39,480 nucleotides of DNA. Source: a virus. Location of the stretch: positions 1 to 39,480 of the IMG/VR virus record IMGVR_UViG_3300024346_004143, one strand, 5' to 3'. A model generated the notes under the pieces. It was not told where the DNA came from and searched no databases. It saw nothing but the letters and a program-made list of their open reading frames with translations. Position numbers and translations under genes: made by a program. Below, one piece after another: positions 17,187 to 26,088 of the stretch (the stretch's first letter is position 1; each line of letters begins with the position of its first letter).

Positions 17187-18358
17187 TGTATAAAGCCAAT
17201 GAAATTACCACAGTTCATTTAGAAGTCACTGAACGCTGTAATGCAAGCTGTCCCCAGTGTGCCCGTAACATCAACGGAGGCGAAGTAAATCCTCAGTTAC
17301 ACAATGCCGAACTGAGTTTAAATGATGTTCGAACAATTCTGAAGCCTGAATTTATCAAGCAATTGAAACGGTTATACATGTGCGGCAACTATGGCGATCC
17401 TATCAGCGCCAGCGATACCTTGGAAATATTTGAATACATTCGCAGTCACAATGCTAAAATGCAACTCAGCTTTCATACAAATGCCAGTGCTAAAACTCCT
17501 GAATGGTGGAGTAGGTTGCCCGCAGCCATGGGCAAAAGTCATTATGTTGTATTCAGTGTGGACGGCTTAGAAGATACCAATCATTTGTATCGTCAAGGCA
17601 CAGTATGGAAAAAGATAATGGAAAATGCTAGAGCTTTTATACAAGCTGGAGGACGAGCACGTTGGGACTACATCGTATTCGGACACAATGAACATCAAGT
17701 AGAAGAAGCCAGAGCATTGGCAACTAGCATGGGCTTTGAAAAGTTTAATGTTAAAAAGTCCAATAGGTTCTTTAGTAATACACGTGGCGCGGTTAAAGCA
17801 GAACACCAAGCAGGCAATAGAAAAGGCGCAGAAACACAAATGTTAAGTATGCCCAAGAATCCCGAATATCAAAATGCCGCACTAAAACAATTAGAAAGTC
17901 TAAGCAAAGACAAAGACGAAGTTAAAATTGATTTCATAACAACTGTAGCAGAGTTAAAAGGTAGAATAGGACAACAAAAATTCAATGCGGATCCTGCTAA
18001 GAAAAAAGACATGGAAAAGTACTGGGATAGTGTAGAAGTTAAATGCAAAGTCGCAGAAGAGAAAAGCATTTACATCACAGCAGAAGGATATTTACAACCA
18101 TGTTGCTGGACTGCGGGACAAATGTATGTTTGGTACTGGAAAGAACGTGGCGGCCAAATATGGGATGCTATTAACAAAGCTGGCTTAGATAGTTTAGATC
18201 TACGTGTTAATGATTTAAATGACGTTATCAACGGCAAATTTATTCAAGAAATAATTCCAGATTCGTGGAATAAATCTAGTTGTGCTGAAGGCAAGTTAGC
18301 AGTTTGCGCTAAAACTTGCGGCAATAAATACGATGCCTTTAAGGAACAATTTAAATGA
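17186..18358 (+). CDS. Radical SAM / SPASM-like protein with GDP-motif variant
   Basis: 390 aa. The rSAM site CNASCPQC (C18, C22, C25) sits near the N-terminus with no twitch region ahead of it. Where GGEP is usual it reads CGNYGDP (66-72). SVDGLEDTNHLYRQG is shared almost exactly with the 21593 product. C-terminal cysteines C287, C306-C307, C366, C374 and C378 form a SPASM-type auxiliary cluster site (AEGYLQPCCW then CAKTCG). SPASM proteins often act on peptides or on small substrates needing extra electron transfer; the substrate here is unknown. It overlaps by ATGA a twitch-type rSAM gene, the same order seen at 26902/27971. Confidence 0.9.
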   Translation: MYKANEITTVHLEVTERCNASCPQCARNINGGEVNPQLHNAELSLNDVRTILKPEFIKQLKRLYMCGNYGDPISASDTLEIFEYIRSHNAKMQLSFHTNASAKTPEWWSRLPAAMGKSHYVVFSVDGLEDTNHLYRQGTVWKKIMENARAFIQAGGRARWDYIVFGHNEHQVEEARALATSMGFEKFNVKKSNRFFSNTRGAVKAEHQAGNRKGAETQMLSMPKNPEYQNAALKQLESLSKDKDEVKIDFITTVAELKGRIGQQKFNADPAKKKDMEKYWDSVEVKCKVAEEKSIYITAEGYLQPCCWTAGQMYVWYWKERGGQIWDAINKAGLDSLDLRVNDLNDVINGKFIQEIIPDSWNKSSCAEGKLAVCAKTCGNKYDAFKEQFK

Positions 18359-19566
18359 ACCAACCTATTATTTGTAAAGAATTAGAAAGTGGATATGACA
18401 TCAACTTAGTTTCAGGAACTCTAAGTCACTGCTGTAAATTTGAATATATACCGCCTAATCAAGAAGAAATTGATTCCTTAGGTTACAAATATTTAGATTT
18501 TAATAAAGAAACTATGTTAGCAAGACAAGAACTTGCACAAGGCATACAAACAAAACGCTGTAAAGACTGCTGGAATTACGAAAATAAAAATCAACCAAGT
18601 TGGAGAATTCAACAAAACACAATACCGAGAGATTATAAGAAAAATGTGCATCTCAATTTGCAAATTTCTTCATTGTGTAATCAATCGTGTTTTTATTGTG
18701 TCCCTGATTTAAGTAGTTCTATTAATAAGTTTGATTCTTGGATTAATCCTGGCACAGCATTATTAAGCAAAGTTGAACAGAAGAAAACTAAAATTGCTTT
18801 TGATTTTAATCATATTATTGACTTTGTAAAAAACTTACCCAAAGACACAGAACATTTTGATCTTAGTCTAACTGGTGGCGAACCATTTATTGTTGATAAA
18901 TTTAATGAAAATATAAAATATATATTCAAATCATTTTTTGCTACACATCCGAATCAATCTGCAACATTAAACATTTCTACTAATACTAATATTGATGTAG
19001 AAAACTTATTTTCTTTTTATGAAATGATCAATATTCTCAAAGAAAAATATCGTTTAAGAATGATAATAACTTCTAGTGTTGAAAATTTAGAAGAACGTGC
19101 TGAGTATGTTAGAGGCGGATTAGTTTGGTCAAACTTTTTAGAAAATTTTAAAATACATAATACTAATGCCGACGGTCATGAAATACGTATGACTATTAAT
19201 CCATTTACCATAGTCAATATTTCAGACTTTTTTAAATATTTCAGCGACTACCCTAAAATACATTTCCTTTACAACTATCCGTTTCAAAAGTTTTGGAGAT
19301 TAGAATCAATGGATAACCGATTTGACAAAGAATTAATTAAGTTAGAAGACTATGTTATTAAAACTAATTTTGAACATAAGTTCTTTCCTGATCCGTGGTA
19401 TAAAACACTAAATCAGTTTATGCTTGATGACAAGAAGAATGCCCAACTATTCAAACAAGCAATAACCGGAATCGATGAAGTCAGGAAAACAAATTGGCGA
19501 AATGTTTTCCCTGAGTACATTGATTGGATTGATTCTATTAAGTCAAATGTCAATGACAGGAACTAA
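18355..19566 (+). CDS. Radical SAM protein with N-terminal twitch-like cluster (CCK subgroup)
   Basis: 403 aa. The N-terminal cluster region has SHCCK (C26, C27) and CKDCW (C69, C72). The rSAM site CNQSCFYC is at C108, C112 and C115, and SLTGGEP at 171-177. The C-terminal tail reads RKTNWRNVFPEY. The signatures match the genes at 32081 and 34571. It directly follows the SPASM-type gene at 17186. The last 24 bases overlap, tail to tail, the minus-strand rSAM gene, and a hairpin with a T-run lies just past its stop. Function presumed to be radical-based tailoring; substrate unknown. Confidence 0.88.
   Translation: MNQPIICKELESGYDINLVSGTLSHCCKFEYIPPNQEEIDSLGYKYLDFNKETMLARQELAQGIQTKRCKDCWNYENKNQPSWRIQQNTIPRDYKKNVHLNLQISSLCNQSCFYCVPDLSSSINKFDSWINPGTALLSKVEQKKTKIAFDFNHIIDFVKNLPKDTEHFDLSLTGGEPFIVDKFNENIKYIFKSFFATHPNQSATLNISTNTNIDVENLFSFYEMINILKEKYRLRMIITSSVENLEERAEYVRGGLVWSNFLENFKIHNTNADGHEIRMTINPFTIVNISDFFKYFSDYPKIHFLYNYPFQKFWRLESMDNRFDKELIKLEDYVIKTNFEHKFFPDPWYKTLNQFMLDDKKNAQLFKQAITGIDEVRKTNWRNVFPEYIDWIDSIKSNVNDRN
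19481..19514. other. Inverted repeat inside converging rSAM gene end
   Basis: TCAGGAAAACA (19481-19491) pairs with TGTTTTCC-CTGA (19503-19514), giving 11 base pairs with one bulged C and an 11-base loop. It lies in the coding sequence for the shared RKTNWRNVFPE tail, 29 bases before the minus-strand gene's stop. No T-run follows on either strand. It could attenuate minus-strand readthrough or be chance. Confidence 0.4.
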
Positions 19567-20847
19567 CCAAGGAAAAGTTTCTCTCCAGTTGGTCTTTTTA
19601 CGTGTATCCATCTTATCTAAAAATACTTTAAATGCCTTTAACTTTATTGGATTAAACGGCTGACTATTATTAATACTCTTGACCACACCTTCTAGATAGT
19701 CATACAGCGAATCAACCCATTGATCTCCCCGCGGCATCAAAGATAGTACAGTTTTCAAATCTTCATCAAAGAACCCAGTAGGAAAAATACTGGGATTCAT
19801 TTCGCTAGGAGCTGTTAATAAATTGAAACTATTAGTAATAGGATGTATTAATCGCCATTCGTTTAGTTTGCGAACTAATTCTGGCATGGCTTTAATCGAC
19901 AACGAACTAATAGTACTATTAACTATTATTTCTAGCCACGGGCATTCATTGACCATGTAAGAGAAGTTCTTATCAAATTGTGCTAGATTTAATCCACTGC
20001 GAATATATTCTGCTTCTGGACCCCAGCAATCTAAACTGGCAATAATACCTACTCTCATTTGTTTTTCATCTTGTAGTCTTTTCATTTTAGTAATTAGTCT
20101 AGTGAACTTTTCAAAGTTTACTTTTAAGTTACTAAAAAATTTAATTTGTATACCCGGCTCAATATCGCTGGCTAACAAAAAGTCTATCATCTGTTCAGTT
20201 TCGTCTTGATAAAACGGTTCACCGCCTAGTATATGAAGTACTTGTAATGTTTTGTAATTATTTTTAAACCAGTCCCAAAATTCTGCTAGTCTAGAATCAT
20301 ATAATTGATCTGCTGATTCTGCGTGACTGACTAAGAATCGTTTATCTGGTTTAGGATTATTTGGATTAAATGTATAATCCCAAAATTCACCATGGACTTT
20401 ATTCTCCTGTACCCATAAACTACTCAGTGTCGGGCTACAATATATACAGCTCATATTACATTTGTTACTAAAATAAATTTCCAGCATCGTCGGAGTCGTA
20501 ACAATAGCTCTGTCATTTATTTTTAGTTCCGGAGAAACTAGTAAATGTGCAGAGCCATTAGACTCGTCTACTAATTTTATCTGTGTAAGTCTATCACTCA
20601 TGCCGCCGCTGGCTTCGATATCTTTGCAATATTCACAGCCGTGTCCTGGCCATTCGTTGTTAAGCATTTTTGTTCTAGCTTCTAGTTTTTCCGGAGTATT
20701 ATGAAATGTATGGAATTCTCCAGGTTTCATGTACGAGTGACCAGTTCTATGACATGAATTAGTTGATGATTGGTATACATAAACCGTACTCCAACTCCAT
20801 TTTAGTAAACAACCGAGGTCTGATTTAATAGGAAATATTTTTTGCAT
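19543..20847 (-). CDS. Radical SAM protein with N-terminal twitch-like cluster (SCH subgroup)
   Basis: 434 aa from the ATG at 20847. An open extension to 20940 would overlap the divergent gene and lacks family similarity, so it is rejected. MQKIFPIKSDLGCLLKWSW aligns with the start of the 33345 product. N-terminal cysteines are C13, C32 (SCHR), C71 and C74 (CEYC). The rSAM site CNMSCIYC is at C130, C134 and C137, followed by SPTLSSLW, and LGGEP lies further on. ASLDCWGPEAEYIRSGL is nearly the same in 33345. The tail is TNWRETFPWL. It faces away from the SGNH-like gene at 20862 across a 14-base gap with a perfect palindrome, and converges on the rSAM gene at 18355. Confidence 0.9.
   Translation of the reverse strand: MQKIFPIKSDLGCLLKWSWSTVYVYQSSTNSCHRTGHSYMKPGEFHTFHNTPEKLEARTKMLNNEWPGHGCEYCKDIEASGGMSDRLTQIKLVDESNGSAHLLVSPELKINDRAIVTTPTMLEIYFSNKCNMSCIYCSPTLSSLWVQENKVHGEFWDYTFNPNNPKPDKRFLVSHAESADQLYDSRLAEFWDWFKNNYKTLQVLHILGGEPFYQDETEQMIDFLLASDIEPGIQIKFFSNLKVNFEKFTRLITKMKRLQDEKQMRVGIIASLDCWGPEAEYIRSGLNLAQFDKNFSYMVNECPWLEIIVNSTISSLSIKAMPELVRKLNEWRLIHPITNSFNLLTAPSEMNPSIFPTGFFDEDLKTVLSLMPRGDQWVDSLYDYLEGVVKSINNSQPFNPIKLKAFKVFLDKMDTRKKTNWRETFPWLVPVIDI
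19566..19599 (+). terminator. Candidate rho-independent terminator of the 13934-19566 operon
   Basis: ACCAA (19566-19570) pairs with TTGGT (19589-19593), extended by GGA/TCC (19571-19573 with 19584-19586) after a two-base bulge, then CTTTTT (19594-19599). It starts at the stop codon of the plus-strand gene and lies inside the 3' coding end of the minus-strand rSAM gene. The stem is short. Confidence 0.45.
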
Positions 20848-20864
20848 ATAAATATATTTATATG
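20845..20864. promoter_or_regulatory. Perfect palindrome with two opposed TATAAATA elements between divergent starts
   Basis: CATATAAATATATTTATATG is its own reverse complement; its two ends are the start codons of the divergent genes (minus ATG at 20847-20845, plus ATG at 20862-20864). TATAAATA, identical to the T4 late promoter element, is at 20847-20854 on the plus strand and 20862-20855 on the minus strand. Each ends seven bases before the start codon it would serve, so transcripts would be almost or fully leaderless. Confidence 0.6.
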
Positions 20865-21596
20865 ATAAGAACACATTATTTTTATGGTTGTAGCATGACC
20901 GCAGGCGATGAACTAAGTGATGGTGATCTCGAGTATCCATTTAAAATGGGAGTAACACCTAATTACATAGACGTAAAAACTAGGATATTAAATACTCCTC
21001 TAAAAGAGCAAGAATATTTCAAAGCAAATAAAAAGGCAGCATACCCTGCTATTTTAGGTAAAAAATGTAATATCCTTACAACAAACATTGCAGAAAATGG
21101 AATGAGTCTTAGACAGAATATTCTTAAAATTCTTTCACTAGCAACAAACTCAGAAGAATTAATTGCAAGTATATTCTTGCAAATACCAATATTAGGCAGG
21201 GAACTTTTTTTAACAGCAACTTCAGAAGAATCTATTCAGTTAGCTAATAAACTATATTTTAACAATGAATTAGAAGCGTACAGAATTGCAAAACTGATGT
21301 CACACTCTGATATACAATCGTGTGTAGAAGATATAACTGATTTAGTATTGCTAGATGGATTTTTAAAATTAAAAAATATTAAATTTACAATAATTGATAT
21401 TAATAATAGTTTAAACTCTAGATTTCATTTATTAATTCCTACTAATTATCAATGGATGTATCATCTTCAAAGACATTTACCCATACTAAAAGTTATCACA
21501 GAAGAAGACTGGTGTTTTCCAAGTTGGCACATGAATCCATATGGACATGAAAAAATGGCAGACTTGATAAAAACAAACATAATAGATAAATTATGA
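20862..21596 (+). CDS. SGNH-hydrolase-like protein, GCS-TAGDEL type
   Basis: 244 aa. It starts MIRTHYFYGCSMTAGDELSD, where GCS takes the place of the usual GDS nucleophile block (S11). Near the end it has WHMNPYGHEKMA, matching the histidine block of SGNH enzymes. The gene at 22663 is a paralogue with the same GCSxTAGDELSD start. The two flank an rSAM/SPASM gene, and all three overlap by ATGA, pointing to a functional unit. A hydrolase or acyl-transfer role is likely, but the changed first block leaves activity uncertain. The promoter palindrome abuts its start codon and no ribosome site is visible upstream. Confidence 0.65.
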   Translation: MIRTHYFYGCSMTAGDELSDGDLEYPFKMGVTPNYIDVKTRILNTPLKEQEYFKANKKAAYPAILGKKCNILTTNIAENGMSLRQNILKILSLATNSEELIASIFLQIPILGRELFLTATSEESIQLANKLYFNNELEAYRIAKLMSHSDIQSCVEDITDLVLLDGFLKLKNIKFTIIDINNSLNSRFHLLIPTNYQWMYHLQRHLPILKVITEEDWCFPSWHMNPYGHEKMADLIKTNIIDKL

Positions 21597-22666
21597 GTGC
21601 GTATTTAACGTCAGTTAAAAAAATACAATTTGAGTTAAGCTCTACCTGTAATCTACTTTGCCTTGGTTGTGTTAGAACGGATCCTGTTAACTTTAATCAA
21701 AAAAAAGAATTCATTGATCATAAACAATATCTATCAAAAAAGACTTTTTTAAAAATTGTTTCATCAAAAGAATTTGAATCAGCAACACATTTAGAATTTT
21801 GCGGCACTATAGATGATCCATTAATGCATCCTGAATTTTTAGAAATGTTAAAACTAGCACAACAAGTTAAAAAATTCACTGTTAACATACATTCTAATGC
21901 AAGTCTGCGTAGACCAGAGTATTGGACTAAGTTAGCAGAAACTTTACTTTTACATAAAAGTCATCAAGTTAACTTTAGCATTGATGGCTTAGAAGATACT
22001 AATCACGTATATAGACAGGGCAGTAACTGGGATAAGATAATAAAAAATGCATCTGCTTTTATACAAGCAGGTGGATATGCAGTGTGGCAATATCTTATAT
22101 TTCCTTGGAATGCTGATCAAATAGACGAAGCCAGAGAGTTAAGTAAAAAAATGGGCTTTGCTGAATTTCATCAAAGAATAGATCGTAGTATTGCCACACA
22201 GTTGGGTTTAGAAAAAATCAATCAACGAAAACAGTCTACTAATATTATTAAATCTAATTATTCGTCGTTAAAGGATATTACTATTGAATTAAAAGAAAAA
22301 ACCAACGATAGTATTGAATGTAATAATCAAAAGAATGAAATGTATTTTGTAAGCTACGAAGGAAAATTATGGCCTTGTTGTTTTATTCAAAATGGATTAT
22401 TATCAGCTGATGCGGGCAAGCGTGAATTGCTAAAAGATAGAACAGAATATAGAGATTCTGCATGGAATGATTGCAATATAAACAGCATCGGGGATATATT
22501 AAAGCATAGTTTTTTTGCGGAAGATTTAGTAGATAGTTGGAAGTCACTTGATTACGGCTTGGGAAACAAGCACAGGATACACAGATGTACCGAAGTCTGT
22601 AGTAAGAAAAAAATAAAAGAACTTCCAATTGGTCAACATAAAATTACAGAATTTATAATAGTATGA
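21593..22666 (+). CDS. Radical SAM / SPASM-like protein with DDP-motif variant
   Basis: 357 aa. The rSAM site CNLLCLGC is at C19, C23 and C26. The GGEP position reads CGTIDDP (70-76). SIDGLEDTNHVYRQG and FIQAGG match the product of 17186 closely. C-terminal cysteines C243, C262-C263, C294, C332 and C336 (YEGKLWPCCF, then CTEVC) form a SPASM-like site. The gene lies between two SGNH-like paralogues with ATGA overlaps on both sides, unlike its relatives, which are followed by twitch-type rSAM genes. Substrate unknown. Confidence 0.88.
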   Translation: MSAYLTSVKKIQFELSSTCNLLCLGCVRTDPVNFNQKKEFIDHKQYLSKKTFLKIVSSKEFESATHLEFCGTIDDPLMHPEFLEMLKLAQQVKKFTVNIHSNASLRRPEYWTKLAETLLLHKSHQVNFSIDGLEDTNHVYRQGSNWDKIIKNASAFIQAGGYAVWQYLIFPWNADQIDEARELSKKMGFAEFHQRIDRSIATQLGLEKINQRKQSTNIIKSNYSSLKDITIELKEKTNDSIECNNQKNEMYFVSYEGKLWPCCFIQNGLLSADAGKRELLKDRTEYRDSAWNDCNINSIGDILKHSFFAEDLVDSWKSLDYGLGNKHRIHRCTEVCSKKKIKELPIGQHKITEFIIV

Positions 22667-23475
22667 AAAAAAATATACATTTTCTTGGCTGTAGTTTAAC
22701 AGCAGGGGATGAATTAAGCGACGATATTTGGTTTCCGTGGAAGACAGAATGTAAGACTATTGAAGAATTTATTGAACGTAGGCATAAATTTTTAATCAAC
22801 TATACCCCAGATCAGATTATTAAATATAGGCAAAATAATAAAGATCTTGCCTATCCCTCATTGGTTGCCGTAGACGATTGTGAAATTTTTAATCACGCTG
22901 AAAATGGCAACAGTTTAAGATCAGTTATATTTTTAGCATTACAATTAATTTATACAAAACAAGTAGATATATTGTTTGTACAAATCCCACCAGCTGGAAG
23001 AGAGATGTATATGAAATTTAATAATAATGTTGATCTACAATCTTTAACTCTAGATAATCTACAATCTTTAACTTTGGCACAACCAGATAATTATGAAGAC
23101 GCTGATATTAAAAACTATATTATTGCTAAAAATATGTCACACATTTACATTCACCATTCGTTGGATGATATGATCGACTTATTAATGTTAGTAAATGTAG
23201 CAAAACAGAAAAAAATTCTACTAGGAATAATAGTATTTGGCAACGAATTAGAACATAGGTTATCAGATTTAAGACTTTCGACAGAATTTAATTTCATTAG
23301 GAATAATTTCTATGACGAAGTTGATAACTTAATTAATTTTTCCTCAATTAAGGAACGTTATACATTATTATTGGGTTCCCATCCTCCTAAAGAAGCTCAT
23401 ATAGAAATGGCTTATGAAATTAAAAAAATATTACTTAAACTTTTAAATTCGGTAAATGATTCAGAATTTAAATAA
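22663..23475 (+). CDS. SGNH-hydrolase-like protein, GCS-TAGDEL type, with internal duplication
   Basis: 270 aa. IHFLGCSLTAGDELSD at the N-terminus parallels the product of 20862; the C-terminal histidine block is altered to LLGSHPPKEAH. The segment LQSLTLDN-LQSLTLAQ (about residues 125-140) is an 8-residue tandem repeat caused by a 24-base duplication. Many A/T runs suggest a composition more AT-rich than the flanking large rSAM genes. It ends the short operon begun at 20862; the next 47 bases hold a promoter-like element. Role presumed similar to its paralogue, possibly with relaxed catalysis. Confidence 0.62.
   Translation: MKKNIHFLGCSLTAGDELSDDIWFPWKTECKTIEEFIERRHKFLINYTPDQIIKYRQNNKDLAYPSLVAVDDCEIFNHAENGNSLRSVIFLALQLIYTKQVDILFVQIPPAGREMYMKFNNNVDLQSLTLDNLQSLTLAQPDNYEDADIKNYIIAKNMSHIYIHHSLDDMIDLLMLVNVAKQKKILLGIIVFGNELEHRLSDLRLSTEFNFIRNNFYDEVDNLINFSSIKERYTLLLGSHPPKEAHIEMAYEIKKILLKLLNSVNDSEFK
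23033..23080 (+). repeat. 24-base tandem duplication inside SGNH-like gene
   Basis: The 17-mer ATCTACAATCTTTAACT occurs at 23033-23049 and again at 23057-23073, period 24, in frame, giving LQSLTL twice. The identical codons indicate a recent event. Confidence 0.85.
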
Positions 23476-23510
23476 AGTCTTAAACTTGTTGATATTTTAA
23501 TGTTAGTTTG

Positions 23511-23518
23511 TTAAATAC
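23511..23518 (+). promoter_or_regulatory. T4-late-like promoter element TTAAATAC
   Basis: In the 47-base gap 23476-23522. TTAAATAC ends four bases before the ATG at 23523. Same element as at 13919 and on the minus strand at 31261. No Shine-Dalgarno sequence is seen, so a leaderless or near-leaderless message is suggested. Confidence 0.5.
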
Positions 23519-23522
23519 TACT

Positions 23523-24926
23523 ATGACAACAGAAATAAGTAAAACCTTTTGTATCCTACCATGGGTACACCTAAGCACACGACCTAATGGACATATGAGA
23601 GTATGTTGTACTGCTAATGCAAGTTCAGTGGGTCCAACAAACGATAAAGAACACGGCGGTGAAGTAGGCATTCTTAAAAATGCTGACGGCAAACCTGCTA
23701 ACTTGAATCACACAGATTTTTTAAGTAGTTGGAACAATGACTACATGAAAAACACTAGGCTTAAAATGCTGGCAGGTGAAGAACCCGCTAGTTGTACCAA
23801 GTGTTATAAAGAAGAACGTGAAGGGCACAAAAGTAAACGTGAATGGGAAACCAAATACTGGAGCGAACGTGTTGATCTCGACAAGCTATTAGCTGACACA
23901 CAAGAAGACGGTGCAGTTCCTCCGCACATTGCTTATATTGATATGAGATTTGGTACTAAATGTAACTTGGCCTGTGTTATGTGTAGTCCACATGATAGTA
24001 GTCTATGGGTTCCAGAATGGAATAAAATGTATCCAGAAATTAAAAATGAAACTCTCAAAGATACAATGCAATGGGGAAGCAAAGGCAAAGAAAATGGTGC
24101 CAGTTATAACTGGCATAAAAACAATCCTGAATTCTGGACTCAATTGTGGGAACAAATTCCTAACATGAAACAGCTTTACTTTGCAGGCGGCGAACCACTA
24201 ATCATCGAAGAACATTACATGATTCTTGAAGAATGTATTAAGCGTGGCTATGCCAAAGACATGGAAATTCGTTATAACAGCAATGGTGTAGAATGGCGTG
24301 AAGACTTGTTTGAACTATGGAGTCATTTTAAACTAGTTCGTTATCACTACAGCGTTGATGCCATCGAAGATCGAAATGACTATATTCGTTATCCAAGTGT
24401 ATGGGAAAGAAACTTGGAAGCATTTAGACAATTAGACAACGAAACAGGAAAAAATGTAGAAGTATCCATAGCATGTGCCGTACAAGCATTAAACATTTAT
24501 TATATTCCAGAGTTTCTAAAATGGAAACTACAACATGGATTTAAGAAAATTAATATGTGGCCATTTGGCGCAGGCGGCATTAACTATCACTTTGTTTATC
24601 ATCCACCGCATTTAAATGTTAAGATATTACCAGCATGGTTTAAAGATGAAATCGAACGTAAGTACGAAGAGTTTATCCCTTGGTGGACTGCTAACTGGCA
24701 AAAAGGTGTGCCAAAATGGCATGAAGGTCGAGTCACAGAAGAACAGTGGCTAAACGCTGACTACGGTATTAGTAGACTACGTGGTATGGTTAAATTTGCT
24801 AAAAGTGAAGACTGGAGTAATCGATTGCCAGAGATGAAAGAGTATATAGAGTTGTTAGACAAACAACGTGGCACTGATTTTTATACCACGTTTCCTGAGA
24901 TGAAAGATATCTTTAAAGATGTATGA
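23523..24926 (+). CDS. Radical SAM protein with N-terminal twitch-like cluster (FCIxPW subgroup)
   Basis: 467 aa from the ATG at 23523; an in-frame TTG at 23508 overlaps the promoter element and is rejected. N-terminal signature TFCILPWVHLSTRPNG (C10), VCC (C28, C29) and CTKC (C91, C94). The rSAM site CNLACVMC is at C147, C151 and C154, followed by SPHDSSLW, and AGGEP has G222-P225. The tail is QRGTDFYTTFPEM. It is closest in layout to the genes at 37167 and 24919. First gene of the 23523-29227 operon, behind a late-type promoter element. Substrate unknown; the second cluster site suggests substrate binding or electron transfer. Confidence 0.9.
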   Translation: MTTEISKTFCILPWVHLSTRPNGHMRVCCTANASSVGPTNDKEHGGEVGILKNADGKPANLNHTDFLSSWNNDYMKNTRLKMLAGEEPASCTKCYKEEREGHKSKREWETKYWSERVDLDKLLADTQEDGAVPPHIAYIDMRFGTKCNLACVMCSPHDSSLWVPEWNKMYPEIKNETLKDTMQWGSKGKENGASYNWHKNNPEFWTQLWEQIPNMKQLYFAGGEPLIIEEHYMILEECIKRGYAKDMEIRYNSNGVEWREDLFELWSHFKLVRYHYSVDAIEDRNDYIRYPSVWERNLEAFRQLDNETGKNVEVSIACAVQALNIYYIPEFLKWKLQHGFKKINMWPFGAGGINYHFVYHPPHLNVKILPAWFKDEIERKYEEFIPWWTANWQKGVPKWHEGRVTEEQWLNADYGISRLRGMVKFAKSEDWSNRLPEMKEYIELLDKQRGTDFYTTFPEMKDIFKDV

Positions 24927-26088
24927 AGATTTATTAAATTCTAAAAACTTTTGTATACTTCCGTTTGTTCACGCCCATGTATCGACAACTGGGAATAGTC
25001 ATCCGTGTTGTTTAAATTTTGATGTAACTTTTGGCAATGTTAAAGAACTTGGTATTGAGAACGTATATTCAAAAAATAATACTACTCTAATTAACTTTAG
25101 GCAAGATATGTTAGATAACGGTTTGCCAAAGAGTTGTAAAAAATGTAGTAGGCCTGAATCATATGGTGATACTAGCCATAGAATTACTAGTAATGAAATG
25201 TTTGGTCATGTGTTAAATGAGATAGATGATCTAGTAAACAATGAAGATATGTTTCTTTGGGACGTTCGTTTCAGTAACTTATGTAATTTAAAATGTCGTA
25301 TGTGCAGTCGGGGTTCTAGCACTAGGATAGCAGAAGAAGAAGGCGCAGACGATGTACTGGTTAAGCCGTTTAATGAGTATGAAGAATTTTTTGATTTCTT
25401 TATTAAAAACATAGATCACGTAACAGAGTTTTATTTTTGTGGCGGTGAACCATTGATGATGGAAGAACACTATAAGGTATTAGATTTATTGGTTGAATAT
25501 AAAAAGTTTAATGTAGTGCTACGTTATAATTCAAACTTAACTGTATTAAAATTAAAAGATAAGAACGTTATCGACTATTGGCGGCAATTTAAAAAGGTTA
25601 AAGTATCGGCTAGCATTGATGCTGGATGGGAACAGTTAAGTTATATTCGTCATGGAGCGGATTGGGATATTGTCCTTAAAAATCTATTAAACATTCGCCA
25701 TAATGCAAGTCACGTGAGACTTGCAGTAGGAGCAACCGTGAATATATTCAACGCTTTTCATGTTTTTAAAATGTACAAGTATTTGCTCAATCAAGATCTA
25801 ATAGAACCTGATAGGATGTATTTTATTCCGGTTTTTGGTAATACAAGTTTATCTTGTTTACCACTCGATATGAAAAGAAAAGTCAACGACTATTGGCTTG
25901 CTGAATTAGATGAAGTTACTGAACAAAATGTCATTGATTCTGGAATGGCGTTATTACAAGAAATGAATAACATAGATAAAAGTTATATGCTGCCAAAATT
26001 CATTGAAGATGTAAAAGAATTAGATCGAAAACGTAATGAAAACTTTGTAGAAGTTTTCCCTGAATTAAAGGAATTATTAAATGGCTAA
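24919..26088 (+). CDS. Radical SAM protein with N-terminal twitch-like cluster (FCIxPW subgroup)
   Basis: 389 aa, start overlapping the upstream stop by 8 nt (ATGTATGA). FCILPFVHAHVSTTGN (C12), PCC (C30, C31) and CKKC (C73, C76) form the N-terminal cluster region. The rSAM site CNLKCRMC is at C122, C126 and C129, followed by SRGSSTR in place of the usual SPxxSSLW, then CGGEP. The tail reads KRNENFVEVFPEL. The SRGSS variation next to the cluster, and the following EEEGADD stretch, resemble the gene at 34571 (SSFSSSKIAQEEG). It lies directly before the 2OG oxygenase-like gene with an 8-nt overlap. Confidence 0.9.
   Translation: MYEDLLNSKNFCILPFVHAHVSTTGNSHPCCLNFDVTFGNVKELGIENVYSKNNTTLINFRQDMLDNGLPKSCKKCSRPESYGDTSHRITSNEMFGHVLNEIDDLVNNEDMFLWDVRFSNLCNLKCRMCSRGSSTRIAEEEGADDVLVKPFNEYEEFFDFFIKNIDHVTEFYFCGGEPLMMEEHYKVLDLLVEYKKFNVVLRYNSNLTVLKLKDKNVIDYWRQFKKVKVSASIDAGWEQLSYIRHGADWDIVLKNLLNIRHNASHVRLAVGATVNIFNAFHVFKMYKYLLNQDLIEPDRMYFIPVFGNTSLSCLPLDMKRKVNDYWLAELDEVTEQNVIDSGMALLQEMNNIDKSYMLPKFIEDVKELDRKRNENFVEVFPELKELLNG

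Noticed and set aside
20848-20940. N-terminal extension of the minus-strand rSAM gene
   Set aside because: It would overlap the divergent SGNH-like gene, and the family alignment starts at the ATG at 20847.
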